From positions 310,001-374,000 of the forward strand of contig CAWIOM010000010.1 of NCBI GenBank assembly GCA_963837735.1: a stretch of DNA of 64,000 bases. Direction: 5' to 3'. The notes under the pieces were generated by a model, which saw only the letters and a list, made by a program, of their open reading frames with translations, had not been told where the DNA came from and did not search any database. The position numbers were made by a program, and so were the translations under genes. The stretch is from VRUE01 sp963837735 (GTDB lineage Bacteria > Actinomycetota > Thermoleophilia > Solirubrobacterales > 70-9). Position 1 is the first letter of the stretch. Every line of letters begins with the position of its first letter. This document shows, in pieces, positions 18,989-26,205 of the stretch.

Positions 18989-19729
18989 GTGCAAAATGCG
19001 ATGCCGATGCCGTCATTCCCCGACAGGCGGGCCGCGTGGCGGCCGATCCCTCCGACGACGCCGATGCCGCGCACCGAATGTGCAGCCTCGGCTGCGGAGG
19101 CGGTGGCGGAGATTCTCGCCTGCGCCGACATGGCCGTCGCGGCGATCGGGCGGCAGGCGGAGGCCAGGGTCCGCGAGATCAACGCCCGGGCCGAAGCCGG
19201 GCCGGCGGAGGAGGCGGGCGCGCGGCGCGCTCATCTGGAGTTGCTGCGCGGTGAGCTTGCCGAGCGGGCCGCGGCGCTGGCCCTCTCCTACGGCTCGATC
19301 CTCGAGGAGCTGGGGGCGATCGACAGGATGCTGGGCGGGGAGAGCGCCGCCGGCGCCGAGGCGGGCGACCCCGACCCCCGAGTCGCGGCGATCAAGATGA
19401 CCCTGCGCGAACGCCGGCGGGTTCACGCTCCCGCCGAGCAGGCCCCGGTGCCCGGCGCCCCCTGGGTCGAGCCGCCGACCGGAGCCGACGCCGATCGGGA
19501 ATCGACCCGCGAGCTGTGGCCCGGGCAGACGGGGCAGGAGTGGCGCGCGGCGGAGGAGCCGCATCAGTCCTGGCCGCCCGCCCCCGAGCCGCCTGTGGAG
19601 GCCCCGGGCGGAGGCCCCACGTCGCTCCTGGCGGTTGTGGCAGCGGGCCGCGTAAGATCGTCGCAGGCAGGACCATCGATGGCCCGTGCGAAGCTGTTGT
19701 CGTGCGATCGATCCGACGCCGCAAGATGA
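18989..19729 (+). CDS. coiled-coil protein of unknown function
   Basis: A 246-residue soluble protein. Residues about 30-125 are Ala/Glu/Arg-rich with heptad character (SAAEAVAEILACADMAVAAIGRQAEARVREINARAEA ... LLRGELAERAAALALSYGSILEELGAIDRML). The remainder is Pro/Gly-rich and probably disordered. No membrane segment or enzymatic motif is visible. The stop (TGA 19727-19729) overlaps the ATG of the next, similarly built protein, so the two are translationally coupled. The arrangement resembles small DivIVA-like or envelope scaffold proteins, but there is no specific motif for that. ATG 18989 is followed by other possible starts before 19,080, so the N-terminus is uncertain. No function assigned. 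Confidence 0.6.
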   Translation: MQNAMPMPSFPDRRAAWRPIPPTTPMPRTECAASAAEAVAEILACADMAVAAIGRQAEARVREINARAEAGPAEEAGARRAHLELLRGELAERAAALALSYGSILEELGAIDRMLGGESAAGAEAGDPDPRVAAIKMTLRERRRVHAPAEQAPVPGAPWVEPPTGADADRESTRELWPGQTGQEWRAAEEPHQSWPPAPEPPVEAPGGGPTSLLAVVAAGRVRSSQAGPSMARAKLLSCDRSDAAR

Positions 19730-20421
19730 AGGACCAGCCGACACCCCCCGACAAGGAGACGGACTCCCAGGTTCAGCCGATCATCGAAGCCGCCGAGAAG
19801 GCGGCGACGGAGATAATCGCCGAGGCGGAAGCGAAGGCGGCCGAGTACGTGGAGGAGTCTCGGCAGCGAAGCGAGGAGGCCGCCGGCCGCCAGGCTCAGG
19901 ACATGTGGGCGCTCACCGACGCCCTGATCGGCCGGGCGGAGGCGGTCAAGCGCCAGTCCGACGAGCTGCTCCAGGCGCTGAACCAGACCCGCCGCGGCGC
20001 CAAGGCCGCGATCGAGGCGGCTCCGCCGGCGGCGAGCATCGAGCCGCCGCCTCCGCCCAAAGCCACTCCTCCTCCTTCTCCGACCCAGGCAAGGACGACC
20101 GAGACCGTGCCTCGGGGCCGGGCAACTCCGCCCCCAAGCGCTCCCGCGCCTCCGCCCAAGGTGCAGAGCCCAAAGCCGGCCGCCGAGCCGCCGAGCCCAA
20201 AGCCGGCCGCCCCCGAGCCGCCCCCGACACCGGCGCCGGAACGACGCCGGCCCTTCATGCCGCACTCGGGTGCCGGCGAACCCTCCGAGGGCGCGCGGCT
20301 CCTCGCCACCCAGATGGCCGTGGCCGGCAGCAGCCGCGAGGAGATCACCAACCGTCTCCGCGACGACTTCGGGATCGAGGACGCCGGGACGATGCTCGAC
20401 TCGATCCTCGGCGAGGGCTGA
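19726..20421 (+). CDS. coiled-coil, proline-rich protein with small C-terminal helical domain
   Basis: A 231-residue protein starting at ATG 19726 inside the preceding stop. Residues about 15-85 form an amphipathic coiled coil (IIEAAEKAATEIIAEAEAKAAEYVEESRQR) like those of DivIVA or ATP synthase subunit b. Residues about 95-185 are a Pro-rich spacer with KPAAEPPSPKPAAPEPP-type repeats. The last 40 residues (EGARLLATQMAVAGSSREEI ... NRLRDDFGIEDAGTMLDSIL) look like a compact helical domain. No catalytic motif. The layout (coil, flexible spacer, end domain) suggests a scaffold or tether. Pairing with the gene before it, and its place between ligase and initiating transferase, hint at a role in positioning surface-polymer machinery. 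That is inference only. Confidence 0.65.
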   Translation: MKDQPTPPDKETDSQVQPIIEAAEKAATEIIAEAEAKAAEYVEESRQRSEEAAGRQAQDMWALTDALIGRAEAVKRQSDELLQALNQTRRGAKAAIEAAPPAASIEPPPPPKATPPPSPTQARTTETVPRGRATPPPSAPAPPPKVQSPKPAAEPPSPKPAAPEPPPTPAPERRRPFMPHSGAGEPSEGARLLATQMAVAGSSREEITNRLRDDFGIEDAGTMLDSILGEG

Positions 20422-20424
20422 CCC

Positions 20425-21129
20425 TCAGTCCGCGGGGTTCTCGGCGGTGCCGCGAAGGAGCTGGCTGTGGAGCTCCTGGATCTCGCCCCCGGGGGCGCTG
20501 CCCAGCTCCTCCATCAGCAGCTTGCGGAGGTCGTCGTAGGTTCGCAGCGCCTCGGCCGTGTTGCCCGAGGCGACGAGCGCCTTCATCAGGTTGAGATAGC
20601 CGGACTCGCGGAACGGCGCCTCGCGGATCAGCGTCCGCGCCGAGCGCTCGGCGCCGGCGAGCTCGGAGCCGCCGAGGCCGATGCCCGCCCTCGCGATCGC
20701 CTCGCGGGCCCGCATCTCGAGCTCGGTGAGTTCGCGGCGAACCTCGTCGACCCAGGGGGCCTCGAACCCGGCGAGGAAGGGGCGGCCGGAGATATTGAGG
20801 GTGATGTGGGCCTGTGCCCAGGCCTCACCCCAGGCGTTTGACCTCAGTGCGGCCTCGGCGACCCGGATCGCGCGCTCGGCGATCTCGACGTCGATCCAGG
20901 TGTCCGGCGGCAGCCGCAGCTCGACCGTGTCGCGGCCGGCCAGCGCCTGGACGCCCAACGCGCCGCGCAGGCGCGAGAGCTGGGTGCGCAGCGCCGCGCC
21001 CGGGTTGGCGGGCTGTCGGTCGGGCCAGATCGCCCGGATCATCTCGTCGCGGCTGACCGCCCTTCCCCGTTTGATCACGAGGTAGGCGAGGAGGACGCGC
21101 CCCTGCCTACCGCGCAGCGCCGGCGTCAC
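20425..21129 (-). CDS. BTAD-domain (SARP-like) transcriptional regulator
   Basis: At least 234 residues from GTG 21129. The winged-helix DNA-binding part reads GRQGRVLLAYLVIKRGRAVSRDEMIRAIWPDRQPANPGAALRTQLSRLRGAL (OmpR/SARP type). The bacterial transcriptional activation domain follows (EIAERAIRVAEAALRSNAW ... LEMRAREAIARAG ... GYLNLMKALVASGNTAEALRTYDDLRKLLMEELG), a TPR-like fold. The protein sequence clearly continues upstream (ARIQLCGRLKVDFEGRH) to about 21,200. In that frame no ATG/GTG/TTG occurs before a stop. A frame change in the G-run at 21195-21202 would connect to GTG 21238. No ATPase domain follows, so this is a short SARP-like regulator. It diverges from the genes at 21273-23346, which it may control. 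Confidence 0.85.
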   Translation of the reverse strand: MTPALRGRQGRVLLAYLVIKRGRAVSRDEMIRAIWPDRQPANPGAALRTQLSRLRGALGVQALAGRDTVELRLPPDTWIDVEIAERAIRVAEAALRSNAWGEAWAQAHITLNISGRPFLAGFEAPWVDEVRRELTELEMRAREAIARAGIGLGGSELAGAERSARTLIREAPFRESGYLNLMKALVASGNTAEALRTYDDLRKLLMEELGSAPGGEIQELHSQLLRGTAENPAD

Positions 21130-21214
21130 ATGGCGGCCCTCGAAGTCGACCTTCAGGCGCCCGCAGAGCTGGATCCGCGCCTGCGGCCCCGACTCGGGGG
21201 GGCGCTCGATGGAA

Positions 21215-21245
21215 ACGATAGGGAAACGCTGTCTTCACGATAGGG
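21215..21245. promoter_or_regulatory. direct repeat ACGATAGGG x2, candidate BTAD-regulator binding site
   Basis: ACGATAGGG occurs at 21215-21223 and again, identically, at 21237-21245. The spacing is exactly 22 bp, two helical turns. SARP/OmpR-type regulators bind direct repeats spaced by 11 or 22 bp on one DNA face. The pair sits between the divergent BTAD regulator and the 21273 gene. Binding by this regulator is inferred. Confidence 0.45.
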
Positions 21246-21272
21246 CATTGGCAATCACCAAGATCGACAACA

Positions 21273-21479
21273 ATGTCGAGCCACTTAAGCTCCGAAACTC
21301 AAGTCGCCAAGCTGCTGCTCCGATGTGAGTGTGGAGCGATGGTCAGCGCAGACAGCGAGAAGCGACTTGTCGAACTAGCCAGGCTCCATTTCGGGGAGTT
21401 CCATCCCGATCTCGGGGCAAAAGTCCCCGCCGACCTGATCTTGGCGATGGCGGAACAAAAAGGAGACACGCATCAATGA
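21273..21479 (+). CDS. small DUF1059-like protein
   Basis: A 68-residue protein: LLRCECGAMVSADSEKRLVE, then a helix and HFGEFHPDLGAKVP. The CxC pair followed by an acidic helix and a late His resembles the DUF1059 small-protein pattern (C-x-C ... H), whose function is unknown. A metal-binding or redox role is possible. TGA at 21477-21479 overlaps the ATG of the LPFTG protein, so the two are coupled. It starts about 30 bp after the direct-repeat element and may be the first gene of a three-gene transcript reaching the polyprenyl glycosylphosphotransferase. Confidence 0.65.
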   Translation: MSSHLSSETQVAKLLLRCECGAMVSADSEKRLVELARLHFGEFHPDLGAKVPADLILAMAEQKGDTHQ

Positions 21480-21895
21480 GCGGAACTGTTGACTTCAAGC
21501 GGGTCCTACTCGCGGCGATGGCAGCGGCGGCGCTTCTTGTCGTCCTCGCGATTCCCCACCAGGCAAAGGCTGCGACCGACTGCTCTGCGGCCGGCTCGGA
21601 CCCCACGGCGGCCCAGTACTGCCCGCCGACCGAACCTGAAGAAGAATGCAACGAGAACGGCTCGGGCGCCAATTCGGGCAATGGATCCAATTCCGGCAGC
21701 TCCGAGGAATGCCGCGAAACGTCGGCGGCGGCGACTTCCTCTCCGTCGTCCCCCTCGGGCACCGCTGCGGCTGAAGGCGGGACGCTGCCGTTCACCGGTA
21801 GCGACGTCCCCGCGCTGCTCGCGATCGCCGCGGCGTTGATCGCCGGCGGCCTCGGCATCCGGCGCCTGTCCAGGCAGGGCGCGGAGCAGATCTGA
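21476..21895 (+). CDS. secreted LPFTG-anchored surface protein
   Basis: A 139-residue protein. A signal peptide is visible (KRVLLAAMAAAALLVVLAIPHQAKA, cleavage near residue 32). A short Cys-containing, Ser/Gly/Asn-rich low-complexity region follows (four Cys between about residues 36 and 82). The end has a complete sorting signal: LPFTG, a hydrophobic helix (VPALLAIAAALIAGGLGI) and a basic tail RRLSRQG. LPxTG proteins are cut by sortase and linked to the cell wall. No sortase is encoded in this window. The start overlaps the preceding small gene by ATGA, and the polyprenyl transferase begins 5 bp downstream. Probably a small wall protein co-expressed with polysaccharide initiation. Confidence 0.8.
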   Translation: MSGTVDFKRVLLAAMAAAALLVVLAIPHQAKAATDCSAAGSDPTAAQYCPPTEPEEECNENGSGANSGNGSNSGSSEECRETSAAATSSPSSPSGTAAAEGGTLPFTGSDVPALLAIAAALIAGGLGIRRLSRQGAEQI

Positions 21896-21900
21896 TCGGG

Positions 21901-23346
21901 ATGCAGGACGGCTCCGACCAGACTCGCCGCCTCGGCGCGTTGCGCGTCCAGCAGATGCTGGGCGCGCTCGCCTACGGCGTCGCGCCCGCCGCCGCTGCGG
22001 CTGCGATCTCGGTTGGGCTGCTGGGCGGCGTCGGCCGGGGCGCCATCGTCTTCCTCGCGGTGCTCTTCGTCAACTGGGCCCTGACCCACAATCGGTACCC
22101 GCTCGGCCTGATGCCGCTTGCCTCGGTGATCGTCCGCGGCCTGATTCCGCTGCTCGGGATGGCCCTGGCCCTGGTGCTCTTCGCCGCGGCCGGCAACCCG
22201 ATTGCAGCTGCCAGCGCCGCCCCGGCCGTCGCCGGCGCCTGGCTCGTCACCGCCGCGGCCGCCTGGGCCAAAATCCGCCTCGAGGCGGTCCGCCCGGTGC
22301 GGATCGCGGTGATCGGCTCGCGCACCGTCGCGATCGGCCTCGCCCACGAGCTCGAAAACGCCAAGATCGGCAGCCACGAGGTGGTGGGCTGGATCGCCGA
22401 CGACCGCCCGACCGCCGAGCCCGGCGGCGGCCCCCGTCGTCTCGGCTCCTTTGCCCAGGTCGGCGAGGTCGTCCAGCGCCACGGCGTCGACCTTCTCGTG
22501 CACTCCTTGAAACCGACCGGAGCGGACGGCAGGGCGTTCCCGACTCGCCTCGAGCTCTTCGAGCAGGTCGCCGCGCAGTGCCTCGACCTCCCGGTCCGGC
22601 TGATCGAGGTCGGCCAGCTGTATGAGGAAATGCTCGGCCACGTGCCCCTGGGCCAGTCCAACTCGGCCTGGTTCCAGTACCTGCTCCACCCCCGCTACCG
22701 AGCCGGCTCGAACGCCTCCAAGCGCGTCTTCGACGTGGCTGTCGGCGGCGCGATGGCGCTGCTCCTGGCGCCGGTCCTGGCCCTCTTCGCGATCGCGGTC
22801 AAGCTGACCGACGGCGGGCCGATCCTCTACCGCCAGCGCCGCGTCGGTGAACGCGGCAGCGAGTTCGAGCTGATCAAGCTGCGCTCGATGGTCGTCGGCT
22901 CCGAGCAGGAGGGCATTCAGTGGTCGGACGAGGACGACGACCGCGTCACCACCGTCGGTCGGGTGATGCGCCGCTTCCACATCGACGAGATGCCGCAGCT
23001 CTGGAACATCATGCGCGGCGACATGACGCTGGTCGGCCCGCGCCCGGAGCGGCCCGAGCTGATCGCCAAGCTCGAGCGCAACCTCGCCTACTACGACCGC
23101 CGCCACCTGGTCAAGCCCGGCCTCGCCGGCTGGGCCCAGGCCCGATGCGGCTACGGCGGCTCGGACGAGGGCACCGGCTGGAAGCTCTGCCACGACCTCT
23201 TCTATCTCAAGCATCGCTCGATGTACTTCGATGCGCTGATCCTCGTCGAGAATTTCCGCGTCTCCCTCAACAAAGGCGTCCAGTTCGGCCTCGAGGCCCC
23301 GCACAAGGACTTCATCCTCCGCCAGGCGGAGGAGCTCAGCGGCTGA
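21901..23346 (+). CDS. polyprenyl glycosylphosphotransferase (initiating sugar-phosphate transferase)
   Basis: A 481-residue protein of the WbaP/CpsE type. The N-terminal 115 residues have four hydrophobic helices, followed by a CoA-binding-like domain (IAVIGSRTVAIGLAHELEN). The C-terminal catalytic domain (about 273-481) starts KRVFDVAVGGAMALLLAPVLAL and holds GPILYRQRRVG, FELIKLRSM, IDEMPQLWNIMRGDMTLVGPRPERPE and KPGLAGWAQ. The D-E-M-P-Q and VGPRPERPE blocks are hallmarks of Bac_transf enzymes. They load the first sugar-1-phosphate onto undecaprenyl phosphate at the inner membrane, starting the repeat unit. It is the natural first enzyme for the transferases at 0.7-11 kb. It follows the LPFTG gene by 5 bp and is intact. 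Confidence 0.92.
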   Translation: MQDGSDQTRRLGALRVQQMLGALAYGVAPAAAAAAISVGLLGGVGRGAIVFLAVLFVNWALTHNRYPLGLMPLASVIVRGLIPLLGMALALVLFAAAGNPIAAASAAPAVAGAWLVTAAAAWAKIRLEAVRPVRIAVIGSRTVAIGLAHELENAKIGSHEVVGWIADDRPTAEPGGGPRRLGSFAQVGEVVQRHGVDLLVHSLKPTGADGRAFPTRLELFEQVAAQCLDLPVRLIEVGQLYEEMLGHVPLGQSNSAWFQYLLHPRYRAGSNASKRVFDVAVGGAMALLLAPVLALFAIAVKLTDGGPILYRQRRVGERGSEFELIKLRSMVVGSEQEGIQWSDEDDDRVTTVGRVMRRFHIDEMPQLWNIMRGDMTLVGPRPERPELIAKLERNLAYYDRRHLVKPGLAGWAQARCGYGGSDEGTGWKLCHDLFYLKHRSMYFDALILVENFRVSLNKGVQFGLEAPHKDFILRQAEELSG

Positions 23347-23428
23347 TCGCCGCCCCCGCAGCGATATCCTTGCCGACGGCCGGGTTCAAGCCCGGCGCCA
23401 GCCTGACCCCGACCGAGAGCAAGGAGCA

Positions 23429-24643
23429 ATGGCCGTAGACACCGCTGCCTACAGCGAGCAGACCGACCTTCAGCGCGACATCACCGAGATGGTCCGCCAG
23501 TTCGCCGACGAGAAGATCATTCCCAACGCCGAGCACTTCGACCACGAGGACGCCTTCCCGGAGCAGATCGTCGAGGAAATGAAAGAGCTCGGCCTGTTCG
23601 GGGTGACGATCCCCGAGGAGTACGGCGGCATGGGCCTCGACCTGACCACCTACGCGATGATCGTCGAAGAGCTCTCGCGGGGCTGGATCTCGATCTCCGG
23701 CGTCGTCAACACCCACTTCATCGGCTCCTACCTGCTGATGAAGTTCGGCACCGACGAGCAGAAGGACTACTTCCTGCCGAAGATGGCGACCGGTGAGATC
23801 CGCGCCGCCTTCTCGCTCTCGGAGCCCGAGGTCGGCTCCGACGTCCAGGGCATCAAGTCGAGCGCCAAGAAGGGCGAGGACGGCAACTGGGAGCTCAACG
23901 GCCAGAAGATGTGGGTCACCAACGGGCTCGGCTCGAGCGTCGTCTTCGTGCTTATGAAGACCGACCCGAAGGCGGAGCCCGCCTACAAGGGGATGACCTG
24001 CTTCATCACGGAGAAGGAGCCCTGGGCGGAAACCAACGAGGGCGACTTCAAGGGCCTCGACGTCCCGCCCAAGATCAAGAAGATGGGCTACAAGGGCGTC
24101 GAGTCGACGGAGCTCGTCTACGACGGCTACCGGTGCCCGCCCGAGCGGGTCCTGGGCGGCGAGGAGGAGGGCGTCGGCCAGGGCTTCGTGCAGATGATGG
24201 ACGCGCTCGAGGTCGGTCGCGTCAACGTCGCCGCGCGCGGCGTCGGCATCGCCCAGCGGGCGCTGGAGCTCGCCCTCCGGTACAGCCAGGAGCGCAAGAC
24301 CTTCGGCAAGCCGATCGCCCAGCACCAGGCGATCCAGTTCAAGCTCGCCGACATGGCGACCAAGATCGAGGCGGCTCGTCTCGTGACCCGCAAAGCGGCA
24401 CAGATGAAGGATGCGGGCATCCGCTCGGACCTCGAGGCCGGGATGGCGAAGCTGCTCGCCTCGGAGACCGGCAAGGAGTGCGTCGAGGAGTGCTTCCGGA
24501 TCCACGGCGGCTACGGCTACTCGAAGGAGTACGAGATCGAGCGCCTCTACCGCGACGCGCCGCTGCTGCTGATCGGCGAGGGAACTTCCGAGATCCAGCG
24601 CATGGTGATCGGCAAGAAGCTCCTGCAGAGGCACAAGATCTAG
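23429..24643 (+). CDS. acyl-CoA dehydrogenase, candidate methylsuccinyl-CoA dehydrogenase
   Basis: A 404-residue flavoenzyme with all acyl-CoA dehydrogenase regions: an N-terminal helical domain (FGVTIPEEYGGMGLD), the FAD/substrate block AAFSLSEPEVGSDVQGIK, WVTNG, RKTFGKPIAQHQAIQFKLADM, and IHGGYGYSKEYEIERLYRDAPLLLIGEGTSEIQ. The catalytic Glu is in IGEGT (about residue 382). AAGGAGCA precedes ATG 23429. It shares a strand and short gaps with an SCP2-like and a MaoC gene, opposite ethylmalonyl-CoA mutase and near crotonyl-CoA carboxylase/reductase. That suggests oxidation of (2S)-methylsuccinyl-CoA to mesaconyl-CoA. It is shorter than proteobacterial Mcd (about 550 residues), so a general short-branched acyl-CoA substrate remains possible. 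Confidence 0.85.
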   Translation: MAVDTAAYSEQTDLQRDITEMVRQFADEKIIPNAEHFDHEDAFPEQIVEEMKELGLFGVTIPEEYGGMGLDLTTYAMIVEELSRGWISISGVVNTHFIGSYLLMKFGTDEQKDYFLPKMATGEIRAAFSLSEPEVGSDVQGIKSSAKKGEDGNWELNGQKMWVTNGLGSSVVFVLMKTDPKAEPAYKGMTCFITEKEPWAETNEGDFKGLDVPPKIKKMGYKGVESTELVYDGYRCPPERVLGGEEEGVGQGFVQMMDALEVGRVNVAARGVGIAQRALELALRYSQERKTFGKPIAQHQAIQFKLADMATKIEAARLVTRKAAQMKDAGIRSDLEAGMAKLLASETGKECVEECFRIHGGYGYSKEYEIERLYRDAPLLLIGEGTSEIQRMVIGKKLLQRHKI

Positions 24644-24647
24644 GCAT

Positions 24648-25010
24648 ATGGCCTCGACCGCAGACCTGATCAAGACCGCCGTCGAGCGCTTCCAGAAGGA
24701 GGTGCCGGCGCTGGCGAAATTGAAGCTCGTCTTCGGCCTGGAGCTGAAAGCCAAACACGACATCCAGCTCTACCGGGTCGAGGTGCCGGGGCCGAAAATC
24801 ACCAAGGACCTCGCCCAGGACGAGCGGATCCTCGTCGAAATCGACCGGCCGGTGTTCAACGACCTCGCTGAGAAGGGGACGATCAAGAGCTACCGCAAGG
24901 CCTGGGAGACCGGCCACATCAAGGCGACCGGCGACTCCAACGTGCGCAAGCTGATCGGCCAGGTCGTCGAAAAGCAAGAGCAGCGCGCGCGGCTCAAAAA
25001 AGTTCACTGA
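24648..25010 (+). CDS. SCP2-like small protein
   Basis: A 120-residue protein. Residues 60-112 (DERILVEIDRPVFNDLAEKG ... YRKAWETGHIKATGDSNVRKL) follow the sterol-carrier-protein-2 pattern, in which a strand and helix are followed by G-x-I-K-x-x-G-D and a final helix. SCP2-fold proteins bind acyl-CoA or other lipids. It starts 4 bp after the acyl-CoA dehydrogenase stop and 30 bp before the MaoC gene, so an accessory function in the same CoA-ester pathway is likely. No catalytic residues are recognisable. The N-terminal third is not obviously homologous, and the family call is moderate. Confidence 0.6.
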   Translation: MASTADLIKTAVERFQKEVPALAKLKLVFGLELKAKHDIQLYRVEVPGPKITKDLAQDERILVEIDRPVFNDLAEKGTIKSYRKAWETGHIKATGDSNVRKLIGQVVEKQEQRARLKKVH

Positions 25011-25039
25011 CCAAACCCAACAGGAGACCCCCGAAACCG

Positions 25040-25585
25040 ATGAGCGAGACGACCTACGAGCTGACCACCGACCAGGCCGAGCGCGAGGCTTCAGGCGCGC
25101 ACAGCTACGGCCGCTACCTCGAGGAGTTCGAGGTCGGAGCGGTCTACAAGCACTGGCCGGCAAAGACGGTGACCGAGTCCGACGATCACCTCTTCTGCCT
25201 GATCACGATGAACCACCACCCGCTGCACCTCAACGACGTCTACGCCAAGGGGTCCCAGCAGGGGCGCAACGTGGTCGTCGGGCCGCTCGTCTACTCGCTC
25301 GCGCTGGGGATGTCGGTCTCCGACGTCTCGGGCAAGGCGATCGCCAATCTGGCGACCGAGGAGCTCAGCCATCCGAACCCGGTCTTCCACGGCGACACGC
25401 TCTTTTGCGAGACGGAGGTCCTCGATGTCAAGCCCTCCAAGTCGAAGCCCGACCGTGGGGTCGTCAAGGTCCACACGCGGGTCCTCAACCAGGACGGCGT
25501 TCTGGTCGCCGAGTTCAAGCGTCTTGTGCTCGTCCCTCGCAGGAATCCCGGCGAGGCGCCGGGAGCCGAGGACTCGGTCGACTAG
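25040..25585 (+). CDS. MaoC-family hydratase, candidate mesaconyl-CoA hydratase
   Basis: A 181-residue hot-dog-fold protein. After YGRYLEEFEVGAVYKHWPAKTV comes the MaoC catalytic block ESDDHLFCLITMNHHPLHLNDVYAK, with Asp (DDH) and His (HPLH) in hydratase-2 positions. VVVGPLVYSLALGMSV and HPNPVFHGDTLFCETEVLDVKPSKSKPDRGVVKVHTRVLN follow. These features match the beta-methylmalyl-CoA dehydratase / mesaconyl-CoA hydratase subgroup. The enzyme would add water to mesaconyl-CoA after the upstream dehydrogenase in the ethylmalonyl-CoA pathway. AGGAGA lies upstream of ATG 25040. Another (R)-specific enoyl-CoA hydratase activity cannot be excluded. The gene is convergent with the hypothetical at 25607. 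Confidence 0.8.
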   Translation: MSETTYELTTDQAEREASGAHSYGRYLEEFEVGAVYKHWPAKTVTESDDHLFCLITMNHHPLHLNDVYAKGSQQGRNVVVGPLVYSLALGMSVSDVSGKAIANLATEELSHPNPVFHGDTLFCETEVLDVKPSKSKPDRGVVKVHTRVLNQDGVLVAEFKRLVLVPRRNPGEAPGAEDSVD

Positions 25586-25606
25586 GCAGCAAGCCGCCGC
25601 GGCCGG

Positions 25607-26173
25607 TCAGTGGGCTTCGTCTGAGGCATGCGCCGGGGGGCGCGACTCCTCCGCCAGGGAGGTGATCTCGAGCGGCCCCTGGGCCGCGTCCTCCAAGACC
25701 TCGCTGGCCTCCTCGGCCGAGCGCGCGTAGAGCTCGACCAGCATGTGGACGACGATCCGCTCGGCGTCGTGCTTGTGGAATCGCACGTGGGTGAAGAACT
25801 CGCGGACCCCGGCGTCGCCGAAGGCGCCGTAGGTGAGGAACTCGATCGCTTCCGGGCCGGAGCAGTTCTCGACCCGGTCCTGGTCGACGGTCACGGTGCA
25901 GGAGGCGACCCAAGGGGTGCCGGCGACCATCCGCTCCCAGCGGTCCTCGATCGGGACGACGCGGTCGCCCTGGAAGGTGAGGTGGGGCTGGTCGTGCATG
26001 CAGTCGAGGCACTGGACGACCGATTCCTGGACCTCGTCGATTCCCTCGGCGGGGATTCCGGACTCGGGGTCGACGCGGCGGATCGCGTCGTAGTGGATCT
26101 GGATCTCGAGGTTCTGCGACCAGCAGCGGTAGCAGCGCAGCCAGGCCGAGCGGTCGCCATTGAGCTCGTTCAT
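25607..26173 (-). CDS. zinc-ribbon hypothetical protein
   Basis: A 188-residue protein. Two Cys pairs, LRCYRCW (about residues 13-18) and VVQCLDCMHD (about 53-58), are spaced as in a treble-clef or zinc-ribbon. The rest is an alpha/beta domain with GPEAIEFLTYGAFGDAGVREFFTHVRFHKHDAERIVVHMLVELYARS and an acidic tail. The long gap between Cys pairs and the repeated aromatics resemble no family I can name. It lies between the MaoC gene (convergent) and ethylmalonyl-CoA mutase (same strand, upstream by 32 bp), so it could be co-transcribed with the mutase. Function unknown. Confidence 0.65.
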   Translation of the reverse strand: MNELNGDRSAWLRCYRCWSQNLEIQIHYDAIRRVDPESGIPAEGIDEVQESVVQCLDCMHDQPHLTFQGDRVVPIEDRWERMVAGTPWVASCTVTVDQDRVENCSGPEAIEFLTYGAFGDAGVREFFTHVRFHKHDAERIVVHMLVELYARSAEEASEVLEDAAQGPLEITSLAEESRPPAHASDEAH

Positions 26174-26205
26174 CGGCCCATTGTCGCGCTGTCGCGGCTT
26201 TCGCG

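Noticed and set aside
16113..19016. A 967-codon open frame on the minus strand opposite the TPR-ligase gene
   Set aside because: Arg/Gly/Asp-rich with no domain. It mirrors the codon structure of the true plus-strand gene, a common effect in GC-rich DNA. Only its first 60 codons are used, as the N-terminus of the zinc-ribbon protein.
21343..23304. A 653-codon open frame antisense to the glycosylphosphotransferase
   Set aside because: Shadow frame; the plus strand encodes clear membrane helices and Bac_transf motifs there.
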